Shown in pieces: positions 53,066-60,673 of a stretch of DNA of 60,673 bases. Numbering within the stretch: the stretch's first letter is position 1; the number at the start of each line of letters is the position of its first letter. The position numbers and the translations under genes are program-made. Source of the stretch: CAIKXD01 sp035439485. GTDB lineage: Bacteria > Bacteroidota > Bacteroidia > UBA4408. The stretch is from assembly GCA_035439485.1 (NCBI GenBank), contig DAORKI010000008.1, positions 1 through 60,673 of the forward strand. Reading direction: 5' to 3'. The notes beneath the pieces are model-generated. The model had not been told where the DNA came from. It did not search any database and was given only the letters and a program-made list of their open reading frames with translations.

Positions 53066-54472
53066 TTAACCTAATAATGTTTTTTTTGCAGCAGCTAAAA
53101 TAGCAAATGCCTTTTCCTTGTCAGCCGACTCTGCATAAGTGCGTAAAACAGGTTCAGTTCCTGAGGCTCTAATCATTAACCATTCATTATCTGAAAAAAA
53201 GAATTTCCAACCATCCAAATCTTCTATACGTTGCACCTTGTATTCGCCAAAAGCTTTATACACATTATTTTTACAATTGCTTACAATGGTGTTTTTAAGT
53301 TCTTCTTTTAAATGTAAATCATTCCTTTCAAACCAAAATGTTCCAGTAATATCGTAAACTTCTTGAATAAGCTCTTTCAAAGATTTGCCAGTTTTAGCCA
53401 TAAATTCCCAAATTACAAGACCCATCCAAATTCCATCTCGCTCTGGAATGTGACCTTTAATAGCTATTCCACCCGATTCTTCACCTCCCAATAAAACATC
53501 TTCTTTTATCATGATACCGCAAATGTATTTGAATCCAATTTTAACAACCTCTAAATCCAAACCATAGTGTTCACACATGTTCTTTATTTTAACTGTTGTT
53601 GAAAATGCGGTGCACACTTTCCCGTTCATTTGTTTGTATTTTACCATATAATGAATTAATAGTAAAATAATATGATGAGAATCAACAAAATCACCTTCAT
53701 TATTGTATAAACCTATTCTATCTGCATCGCCATCAGTAACCAAGCCACAATCAATATCACCACTTATTTTAATAAGCTCCGAAAACTCAGTTAAATTTTT
53801 GTGTATAGGCTCAGGTGCCTGCCCATCAAATGATGGATTATAATCACAATGTAAAAAAGTAATATCTGGAAACAACCTACGCATAACATTTTGTCCAGCT
53901 CCATACATGGCATCATAGGCAAACTGCATTTTTGAATTTCTTATTGCATTTAAATCAAAGTTCTTTTCCACATGCTCCACATACATACTTTCTAAATCAA
54001 TAAATAATGCTTTTCCTTCATTTACTAATTCATCAATTGATTTACTTTTTAAATCAATCTTGCAAACATCTTCAATAATATCTTCAATTTCTTGCACATG
54101 TTCAGGCATTAATGGGCCACCGTAACTTCCTTTAATTTTAAATCCATTATATGCTGGAGGATTATGACTGGCTGTAATAATAATACCCAAATCGGCACCT
54201 GTTTTAACTGCCCCTAATGAAATCATTGGAGTTGATACAAAATTTTTAGCAAGGCTTACTTTTATGCCATAATGAATCATTACTTGAGCGCATGTTTCAG
54301 CAAATAACTGACCAGCAAATCTACAATCATGACCAATAACCACTGATTTCGATTTTCCATTTTTTAATACCCATTTTGCCGTTGCTTCCGACACGCGCGC
54401 TACATTAGCTACTGTAAAATCTTCAGCAATGATAGCTCTCCATCCATCGGTTCCAAATTTTATTTTTGTCAT
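53066..54472 (-). CDS. Phosphoglucomutase / phosphomannomutase family protein
   Basis: About 468 aa. Interconverts hexose 1- and 6-phosphates. Active-site Ser loop TASHNPPAYNGFK, metal loop DGDADRIG, sugar-specificity loop GGEESGGIA and the C-terminal phosphate loop RASGTEPVLRTYAES are complete. A TTG 24 nt upstream would add eight residues; the ATG giving MTKIKFGTDGWRAIIAEDFT is the normal family start and is used. Glucose versus mannose specificity is not decidable here. Followed by UDP-xylose synthase. Confidence 0.93.
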   Translation of the reverse strand: MTKIKFGTDGWRAIIAEDFTVANVARVSEATAKWVLKNGKSKSVVIGHDCRFAGQLFAETCAQVMIHYGIKVSLAKNFVSTPMISLGAVKTGADLGIIITASHNPPAYNGFKIKGSYGGPLMPEHVQEIEDIIEDVCKIDLKSKSIDELVNEGKALFIDLESMYVEHVEKNFDLNAIRNSKMQFAYDAMYGAGQNVMRRLFPDITFLHCDYNPSFDGQAPEPIHKNLTEFSELIKISGDIDCGLVTDGDADRIGLYNNEGDFVDSHHIILLLIHYMVKYKQMNGKVCTAFSTTVKIKNMCEHYGLDLEVVKIGFKYICGIMIKEDVLLGGEESGGIAIKGHIPERDGIWMGLVIWEFMAKTGKSLKELIQEVYDITGTFWFERNDLHLKEELKNTIVSNCKNNVYKAFGEYKVQRIEDLDGWKFFFSDNEWLMIRASGTEPVLRTYAESADKEKAFAILAAAKKTLLG

Positions 54473-54632
54473 AGTCTGTTTATTTAAGGGCTGCAAAGAT
54501 ACTATTTAACACAAAAAAATAGCATTTATACCTATATTTTTAATATTTGATTGTTTATTCTGCCTATTTTATGGCAGTAAAAGGCTTTTACACTTAATAT
54601 AGTTAATACTTTGTTTATTAAAATTTGTTGAT

Positions 54633-57600
54633 GTGGTAGGTAAAATTAAAAAAAAGGTTACTTTAGCCGCTCAGTTTAAAAAAGTGGAAGATTTAGACCT
54701 AAAAACCAAAGACGAATTAATTGCTGAAATCAAGTTGCTAAAAAGCAAAGTTGAAAACAGTGGATTATACTTTCCTGGTTTAGGTGTAATCAATAAGTAT
54801 GAAAAGGAAAACAATCTAACCATTGATAAATACAAACAGTTATTTCAAAAATCAAATGACGTTATCCTCGTATTAAAGAAAAACGTTGTTATTGAATGCA
54901 ACGATAAAACTGAAGAACTTTTTAAAGTAAACAAAGAATTATTTGTTGGAAAGGCAATTTGGGATTTATGCCCAATGACTCAACCTGATAGTTCAAATAG
55001 TAAAGAAAGAATCCAACAGTTCATAAAAAGCCTGTCAAAGCAAACTAATTCACTTTTACAATTAAAAATGTTAAAGCGTAATGGCGATTTGTTTGATGCT
55101 GAGGTAAGTATCACTGAGTTTATGGTTGGACAGCAAATATTTATGCATGCCATCATTAGAGACGTTACTGAGCGTATGGCATTGAATAAATTATTGAAAG
55201 ATGAATACGAAAAACGTCTTGAAGAACAAGACATTACCCAAAGTGGTAATTGGGAATTTAATACCAAAAATTTTGAAGTTTATTGGTCACCATCGGCCTT
55301 TGCTATACATGAAATAAGTCGTAAAAATACTGCACCAAATCTTAATCAATATTTTGAAAAGTATGTCCATCCCGATGAGCGAGAGTTATTATTTAATGCT
55401 ATACAAGAAAGTATAAGGTCTGGCGAGAATTTCAACATGGATTACAAAATACTTACCGAAAACAAAAATATTAAGTATTTACATGTAAAAGGAAAGGCGC
55501 TATATAACTTAAACGGAGAATGTGAGAAAATTGTCGGTACCGTTGTTGATATCACGGAAAGGAAATTATTAGAAATTGAGTTAAAGGAAAGTAAGGAAAG
55601 TTACGAAACACTGGTCGAAAATTTACCAGAAGGTGTAGTAATTTATACTTTGGATGAGATTTTATATGCCAACGCTGGTGCATATAAAATGGCCAAAGTA
55701 GATCGAACCAATGCCCGCCAAAAGAAATTCCAATTATTTGATTTTGTGCTTCCAAAATTTAAAAAAGAAGTACTTCGTAAAATTAAATTAATTTTAAGTG
55801 GCAAGTCTCTTGGACCGGTGGAAATGAAATTACTTACACTTGAACGTGAAGTGATAGATATTGAGACTAGAAGCAATTTAATTTTATATCGCGGAAAGCA
55901 AGCAATACAGGCAATTTTTAGTGAAATAACTTATAGAAAGCAAGTTGAGAAATCATTGAGAGAAAGCGAAAGACAGTTAAGCACACTAATTGGCAATTTA
56001 CAAGGCATGGCATATCGTTGCAAGAACGATAAAAACTGGTCTATGGAATTTGTAAGTGATGGTTGTTATGAACTTACAGGGTATCATAAAAATGAGATAA
56101 TTGGGAATAAAAACATTAGCTACAATGACTTAATTTTAGAGCAGGATAAAAATTATGTTTGGGATGAAGTCCAAAAAGCACTAAAAAAGAAAAGCGTATT
56201 TACATTAAATTATAGGTTAAAAACCAAAAGTGGCGAAGTAAAATGGTTACATGAACAAGGTAAAGGTATTTACAATGAAAACGATGAACTTGAAGCATTA
56301 GAAGGTTTTATTACAGATATCTCAAAGGAGAAAAACACAGAAAATGCCCTCCAAAAAAGCCATGAAAACTATAAAAATTTAGTTGATTTTGTACCCGAAG
56401 GAATAGTGATTCACAAGGAAGGAAAAATTGTGTTTGTAAACCAAAGGGCTTTGAAAGTTTTTGATTTTGAGAATTCCGAAGATTTAATTGGTCAATCGGT
56501 AATGGATTTTGTCTTACCTGAATTTCAAGAAGGTGTTAAGAAAAGAATTATTGAAGCATACCAAGGCAAAGAGCAACCATTTTTTGAAATTGAAGTAAAA
56601 ACAAGAAGTGGCGAAATTGTTCAAGTAGAAACTAGAAGTATTCCATTTATATACCAAAATGAACACTGTATTTTGGTAGCAATTCACTTGGTTGGTACAC
56701 AAAAATTATTGGCAAGAGAAACCTTACGAGCACGAATTGCAGAAGAATCTAACGAGAAATTAAAAAATGAAATTGCTCAAAAAGAACTTGCACAAAAGGA
56801 ACTATTAAAATCACAAATTTACACCAAAAATATTATCAATAGCTCATTAGATATGATTATTGCCAATGATCATAATTCAAAAGTTACTGAGTTTAATAGA
56901 GCAGCACAAATTATATTTGGTTATAAGCCTAACGAAGTAATTGGCAAACCAATTCAAATACTATATGCCTCTGATGAAGCCTTTCAAAAAGTTAACCGAA
57001 AAATGATAAAAGAGGGTTTGTTTTCGGGTGAAATTTTGAATAAAAGAAAAAATGGTGAAATATTTGAAAGCTTTTTAACTGCCACAGGTTTACTTGATGA
57101 TGATGGTAAATTAATAGGTGGAATGGGTGTTTCGAGAGATGTTACTAAACTTAAAAAGGAACGCGAAAAGCTACATTTAAGTGAAGAAAGATACAAAGCC
57201 ATTTACAATCAAGTATTTATTGGTATTGCAAGGATTGATTTAAAAGGAAGATATTTACAAGTGAATCAACGTTTTTGCGATATTTTAGGATATTCTGAAG
57301 CTGAATTACTTAAAATGGGATTTCAAGATGTTACAATTCCTGCTGAACTTGAAATACGCCAAAAACAATTCGAAGGCCTTATCAACAGTAAAACTCCTAA
57401 TTTTACATTAGAAAGAAATTATTTGCACAAAAGTGGTAAAGTAATTCAAACTAATGTAAATATTTCATTGGTGTTAAATGAATATAATGAGCCTGCTTAC
57501 TTAGTTTTAGTGTGTGAAGATATTACTGAAAATAAGAAAAATCAAGAGTTATTTTTAATTCAAACCGCAAAACTTAATTCAATTCTTGAAAGTAGTAACT

Positions 57601-58967
57601 ATCTTGTGATGGCTATCAATAAAAGCAAAAAACTATCAACTTTCAATACCAATACTGCCATTTGGTTAAAGGATGTTTATGGGGTTGAAGCTAAGATAGG
57701 CATTGCCATGGATAAAAAGCCTATAGTTTCGAGCGAAAAAAATAATCGCTTTTGGAACAAAAAAATAAATGAAGCTTTAGATGGGATTCCACAGTATTTC
57801 GAATCTAAAATTTCATACAAAAATGGGGATGAAAAAATTTATGAGTTTTACATCAATCCAATTAAAACAGAAAACCTTGCCATAGCTGAAGTTGCAATAA
57901 TTGGATACGATATTACAGAAAAGAAAAAAACAGAGGAAAAAATTATCAACCAAAGTGCTAAATTAAACGCCATTTTTGAAAATAGCTCTCATCAAATTTA
58001 TACCATTGATAGAGATTTTAAGTTAACATCTTTCAATGAATTATTTGCTAAAACTACAATCAAAGATTATAATGTAATTGCTTCTATTGGTATTGATATG
58101 AAGCAATATGCGATTGAGCTTACACCTCCGGTTCATGCACAAAGTTTTATTAAACTTCATAAAGAAGCACTCAAAGGAAAATCATTACACATTGAAACCA
58201 AAGTAATTGATCAAAAAGGAGGGGTGGTGTATTATTTAATCTATCTTGATCCAATTATATTACCCGATAGCAAGGTAAATGAAGTTTCATACATTGCACA
58301 CGATATTACCGATCGAAAATTGGCCGAAAAGAAAATAGTAGAGTCATTAAAAGAAAAAGAGGTGCTTTTGAAAGAGGTGCATCATCGAGTGAAAAATAAT
58401 TTACAAGTTATTTCAAGTATTTTAAATCTTCAAAGGGCATATTTAAAAGATACAAGCTCCGATAATTTGTTCCGAGAGCTGCAAAATAGGGTACGTTCTA
58501 TGAGTTTCATTCATGAAAGTTTATACCAAACACAAGATTTTAGTAACCTTAATTTTAGTGAATATCTGATAAATTTAACCTCTAATTTAAAACATAGCTA
58601 TTTGATTGATGATGACAATGTTGAAATTGAAGTGAAGTCTGACAAGCTTTTCTTGAATCTAGATTTCTCAATTCCATGCGGTTTAATTGTAAATGAGCTT
58701 ATTTCGAATGCTTTTAAATATGCCTTTCCTGATGGAAGAAAAGGAAAAATTTATGTGAATGTGAAAAACTTACATAACTTTGTCGAAATTATTGTTGCCG
58801 ATGATGGTGTTGGAATAAAACCTGAAATTGATATTAAAAATACCGAATCATTAGGCTTGCAATTAGTTACCTCCTTGGTTGAGCAATTAGATGGAGAACT
58901 TTTTCACCGAAATCTTAACCCTGGTACAGAAATAAAATTTAATTTTGAAATCTCTAATAAAAATTAA
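54633..58967 (+). CDS. Multi-PAS sensor histidine kinase (HisKA_2 type)
   Basis: 1444 aa, started at GTG (MVGKIKKKVTLAAQF); an ATG two bases upstream is in a frame that stops at once. No membrane helix is seen, so it is cytoplasmic. About nine PAS domains follow one another (starting near residues 65, 200, 325, 445, 575, 725, 855, 985 and 1110), several with PAC tails ending in DITE or DVTE motifs. The C-terminus has the HisKA_2 box LLKEVHHRVKNNLQVISSIL (His near 1249) and HATPase_c (NELISNAFKYAFP, DDGVGI). The LytTR regulator 4 nt downstream is its evident partner. The signals sensed are unknown. Confidence 0.93.
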   Translation: MVGKIKKKVTLAAQFKKVEDLDLKTKDELIAEIKLLKSKVENSGLYFPGLGVINKYEKENNLTIDKYKQLFQKSNDVILVLKKNVVIECNDKTEELFKVNKELFVGKAIWDLCPMTQPDSSNSKERIQQFIKSLSKQTNSLLQLKMLKRNGDLFDAEVSITEFMVGQQIFMHAIIRDVTERMALNKLLKDEYEKRLEEQDITQSGNWEFNTKNFEVYWSPSAFAIHEISRKNTAPNLNQYFEKYVHPDERELLFNAIQESIRSGENFNMDYKILTENKNIKYLHVKGKALYNLNGECEKIVGTVVDITERKLLEIELKESKESYETLVENLPEGVVIYTLDEILYANAGAYKMAKVDRTNARQKKFQLFDFVLPKFKKEVLRKIKLILSGKSLGPVEMKLLTLEREVIDIETRSNLILYRGKQAIQAIFSEITYRKQVEKSLRESERQLSTLIGNLQGMAYRCKNDKNWSMEFVSDGCYELTGYHKNEIIGNKNISYNDLILEQDKNYVWDEVQKALKKKSVFTLNYRLKTKSGEVKWLHEQGKGIYNENDELEALEGFITDISKEKNTENALQKSHENYKNLVDFVPEGIVIHKEGKIVFVNQRALKVFDFENSEDLIGQSVMDFVLPEFQEGVKKRIIEAYQGKEQPFFEIEVKTRSGEIVQVETRSIPFIYQNEHCILVAIHLVGTQKLLARETLRARIAEESNEKLKNEIAQKELAQKELLKSQIYTKNIINSSLDMIIANDHNSKVTEFNRAAQIIFGYKPNEVIGKPIQILYASDEAFQKVNRKMIKEGLFSGEILNKRKNGEIFESFLTATGLLDDDGKLIGGMGVSRDVTKLKKEREKLHLSEERYKAIYNQVFIGIARIDLKGRYLQVNQRFCDILGYSEAELLKMGFQDVTIPAELEIRQKQFEGLINSKTPNFTLERNYLHKSGKVIQTNVNISLVLNEYNEPAYLVLVCEDITENKKNQELFLIQTAKLNSILESSNYLVMAINKSKKLSTFNTNTAIWLKDVYGVEAKIGIAMDKKPIVSSEKNNRFWNKKINEALDGIPQYFESKISYKNGDEKIYEFYINPIKTENLAIAEVAIIGYDITEKKKTEEKIINQSAKLNAIFENSSHQIYTIDRDFKLTSFNELFAKTTIKDYNVIASIGIDMKQYAIELTPPVHAQSFIKLHKEALKGKSLHIETKVIDQKGGVVYYLIYLDPIILPDSKVNEVSYIAHDITDRKLAEKKIVESLKEKEVLLKEVHHRVKNNLQVISSILNLQRAYLKDTSSDNLFRELQNRVRSMSFIHESLYQTQDFSNLNFSEYLINLTSNLKHSYLIDDDNVEIEVKSDKLFLNLDFSIPCGLIVNELISNAFKYAFPDGRKGKIYVNVKNLHNFVEIIVADDGVGIKPEIDIKNTESLGLQLVTSLVEQLDGELFHRNLNPGTEIKFNFEISNKN

Positions 58968-58971
58968 AAAC

Positions 58972-59727
58972 ATGAGCAAAACAAATATTTTAATCGTTGA
59001 AGATGAAAGCATTGTGGCAAAAGATATTCAACATAGTTTAAAAAAATTAGGTTATAATGTAGTTGATGTAGTTTCAACTGGCGAAAATGCAATTGCTTCT
59101 GCAACCGAAAAAACACCTGATTTAGTATTAATGGATATTATGCTTAAAGGTGCTATGAGCGGGATTGAAGCTGCTCATGCTATTAAAGAAAAATTAAATA
59201 TTCCTGTAATTTTCCTTACAGCTTATGCTGATGAAAGTACTTTTAACAAAGCAAAAATTACTGAACCATACGGTTATATAATTAAGCCTTTTAAAGAAGT
59301 GGATTTACACACTTCTATTGAAATGGCCATTTATAAGCACGAAAAAGTAAGTGAAGTGCAAAAAGAGAGAGATTTTTTATACTCTTTAGTTGAAAATAAA
59401 GATGCAGCAAGAGACAGTATTTTTATTAGAGCAAACAGTCGCTTAACCAAGGTTAAAAACACAGATATAGTTTTTATTGAGGCACTCAAAGATTACGTTA
59501 TTGTAAACACCACTAGCACAAGATATACTATTCATAGCACTATGAAAGATATTTTGGCTAAACTTCCTCCATCAGAGTTTATCAGAGTCCATCGCTCATT
59601 TATAGTGCGTATTGAACGAATTGCTGCTATTGAATATCCAAATTTAATTTTAGATATCGATAAAAAAATATTACCAATTGGTGGCTCTTATCGTGATGAC
59701 CTTTTGAATAAGATAAACCTTATTTAA
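58972..59727 (+). CDS. LytTR-type response regulator
   Basis: About 251 aa from the ATG giving MSKTNILIVEDESIVAKDI; an ATG 27 nt upstream lies inside the kinase gene and is less likely. The receiver (1-125) has the acidic pair VEDES, phospho-Asp in LMDIMLKGAMSG (near 55), LTAYAD and IKPFKE. The LytTR DNA-binding domain (about 150-250) has IFIEALKDYVIVN, the marker EFIRVHRSFIV and LPIGGSYRDDL. It should bind DNA as a transcription factor under the multi-PAS kinase encoded immediately before it. Confidence 0.94.
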   Translation: MSKTNILIVEDESIVAKDIQHSLKKLGYNVVDVVSTGENAIASATEKTPDLVLMDIMLKGAMSGIEAAHAIKEKLNIPVIFLTAYADESTFNKAKITEPYGYIIKPFKEVDLHTSIEMAIYKHEKVSEVQKERDFLYSLVENKDAARDSIFIRANSRLTKVKNTDIVFIEALKDYVIVNTTSTRYTIHSTMKDILAKLPPSEFIRVHRSFIVRIERIAAIEYPNLILDIDKKILPIGGSYRDDLLNKINLI

Positions 59728-59736
59728 CTCTATTTT

Positions 59737-60309
59737 TTGTTACGTTTATTTGCCTGGTTTTTTAAAATCAGTGGGTGGAAAATTAATGGTAAAATTCCAT
59801 CTGATATAAAAAAGTGCGTTATTATTGCGGCACCTCATACCAGTAATTGGGATTTTGTTTTTTCTTTAGGTGCGTTAAAAATTCTAGGTTACAAGGTAAA
59901 TTACATGGTAAAAAAGGAATTGTTTTTTTTCCCATTTTCCATATTACTAAAAAATTCAGGAGGTATTTCAATTGACCGAAAAAAAAACAATAATGTTGTT
60001 GACGAAATGGTCGCCAAAATTGAATCTGCTGAACACATGTATTTGATGCTTTCTGCAGAAGGTACAAGAAAAAAAGTGGACAAATGGAAGTCAGGATTTT
60101 ATTATGTAGCACAAAAAGCTCAGTTGCCCATTTGCACTGGTTTTTTAGATTATAAAAAAAAGGAAGCAGGTTTTGGACCTGTAGTAAATGTGAGTGGCAA
60201 TGTGACTCAAGACCTAGAAAAAATTAAAACATTTTATAGTCAAATTACACCAAAAATTCCTCAAAATTTTAATATAGAAGGGATAAAGATTAACCCACCA
60301 AAAGTATAA
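59737..60309 (+). CDS. PlsC-like 1-acyl-glycerol-3-phosphate acyltransferase family protein
   Basis: 190 aa from a TTG start 9 nt after the LytTR gene. The acyltransferase motif HTSNWDF (HX4D) is near residue 34. SGGISIDRKKNNNVV is the second block, and SAEGTRKK matches the substrate-binding EGTR motif. It is shorter than typical PlsC (about 240 aa) and lacks an obvious N-terminal membrane helix pair. It may acylate glycerolipid or another lipid acceptor in the inner membrane. Family firm, substrate inferred. Confidence 0.85.
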   Translation: MLRLFAWFFKISGWKINGKIPSDIKKCVIIAAPHTSNWDFVFSLGALKILGYKVNYMVKKELFFFPFSILLKNSGGISIDRKKNNNVVDEMVAKIESAEHMYLMLSAEGTRKKVDKWKSGFYYVAQKAQLPICTGFLDYKKKEAGFGPVVNVSGNVTQDLEKIKTFYSQITPKIPQNFNIEGIKINPPKV

Positions 60310-60522
60310 TACAGTTTCATTGGCCCTTCAGCCTATTTACAATGTAAAATTACTTGTTTCAGATGTGTACTTTGAATGCAATTTCCAATCAAATTTTTCC
60401 TTGATTTCTGGCTTCATCTTAACAGTTTTGGATATATAATGCTTGATTTATAACGATTACACTTTCAAATTAGTCCATTTGCGGCAAAGCCTAATAATCA
60501 CGGCATTTCCCTTCATTTTTCA

Positions 60523-60672
60523 TTAATATTTCGAAATTTTTACCAAACCATTTTTATCTTCATAATCGCCAGTACTACTAAAAAATATATTCGTTAGCAT
60601 TTTCAACCCAAATTTATCAATAGGAGATTTAAAAAATCGAACTACTTGATTTATACCGATGTGTAATAAGTA
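60523..60672 (-). CDS. Possible C-terminal fragment of a gene running off the window
   Basis: An open frame of 49 residues continues past the right edge and ends at TAA. It contains INQVVRFFKSPIDKFGLKML and ends in NGLVKISKY. The composition is protein-like but I recognise no family, and AT-rich DNA can leave frames of this length open by chance. The rest of the right tail (60310-60522) shows no gene, hairpin or repeat. Confidence 0.35.
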   Translation of the reverse strand, partial: YLLHIGINQVVRFFKSPIDKFGLKMLTNIFFSSTGDYEDKNGLVKISKY

Positions 60673-60673
60673 A

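Noticed and set aside
54473..54496. TTG-initiated eight-residue extension of the phosphohexomutase
   Set aside because: The family starts at MTKIKFGTDGW and an ATG is available there.
54577..54591. GTAAAAGGCTTTTAC palindrome upstream of the PAS kinase
   Set aside because: Short, AT-rich, and without a well-spaced promoter beside it; not enough to call a site.

Overview
The window is AT-rich bacterial chromosome from a member of the Bacteroidota, probably a free-living aerobic lineage near Chitinophagales or Sphingobacteriales. The signs are six large secreted proteins ending in type IX secretion (T9SS) sorting domains, a TonB receptor paired with a DUF4249 lipoprotein, a DUF4835/PorD-like protein, promoters of the Bacteroidota TTTG / TAnnTTTG type, and almost no Shine-Dalgarno sites. 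No tRNA, rRNA, CRISPR array, prophage or recognisable transposase gene was seen. Exact taxonomy cannot be fixed from this sequence alone.

Layout. 1-9.4 kb is mostly housekeeping: a zinc-less sirtuin, the TonB receptor/DUF4249 pair, kdsB, recF, the c-di-AMP synthase cdaA, a small lipoprotein and bifunctional ftcD. 9.6-11.6 kb holds a tiny PID-CTERM-like protein too short for ordinary gene calling, with its own perfect promoter and terminator, then an acyltransferase preceded by a structured leader with two tiny overlapping ORFs. 11.6-19.6 kb carries two secreted T9SS cargo proteins, a lamin-tail/PKD giant and a two-HKD phospholipase D-like protein. 19.8-26.6 kb has an orphan TPR histidine kinase, fumC, a barrel-like protein, dapD, an RsmI-like methylase and another T9SS protein.

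26.7-29.7 kb is a homogentisate pathway operon (hmgA then hppD, minus strand). It is interrupted by a four-helix-bundle (S23/IVP family) gene bracketed by 8-bp-periodic GTGCCAAT arrays in opposite orientation and by a 71-bp direct repeat. It looks like a mobile or domesticated repeat cassette and is the most unusual structure in the window.

29.8-45.7 kb holds an Asp-box/PKD/LamG secreted protein. It is followed by a tightly packed six-gene signalling operon: a beta-barrel protein, a mini PstS-like periplasmic protein, a HAMP histidine kinase, a receiver, a TPR histidine kinase, and a receiver fused to an adenylate cyclase. A reprolysin-type secreted metalloprotease with five about 100-residue repeats comes next on the opposite strand.

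45.8-60.7 kb carries a PorD-like protein, a TPR protein, a 56-residue membrane protein, an FG-GAP secreted protein, a beta-propeller/cytochrome-like lipoprotein, UDP-xylose synthase, a phosphohexomutase, a histidine kinase with about nine PAS domains with its LytTR response regulator, and a PlsC-like acyltransferase. A possible partial gene runs off the right edge.

Themes: outer-membrane uptake and T9SS surface display; signalling by two nucleotide messengers (c-di-AMP and cAMP) and four histidine kinases; and aromatic/histidine catabolism. Non-ATG starts (TTG or GTG) are inferred for six genes.
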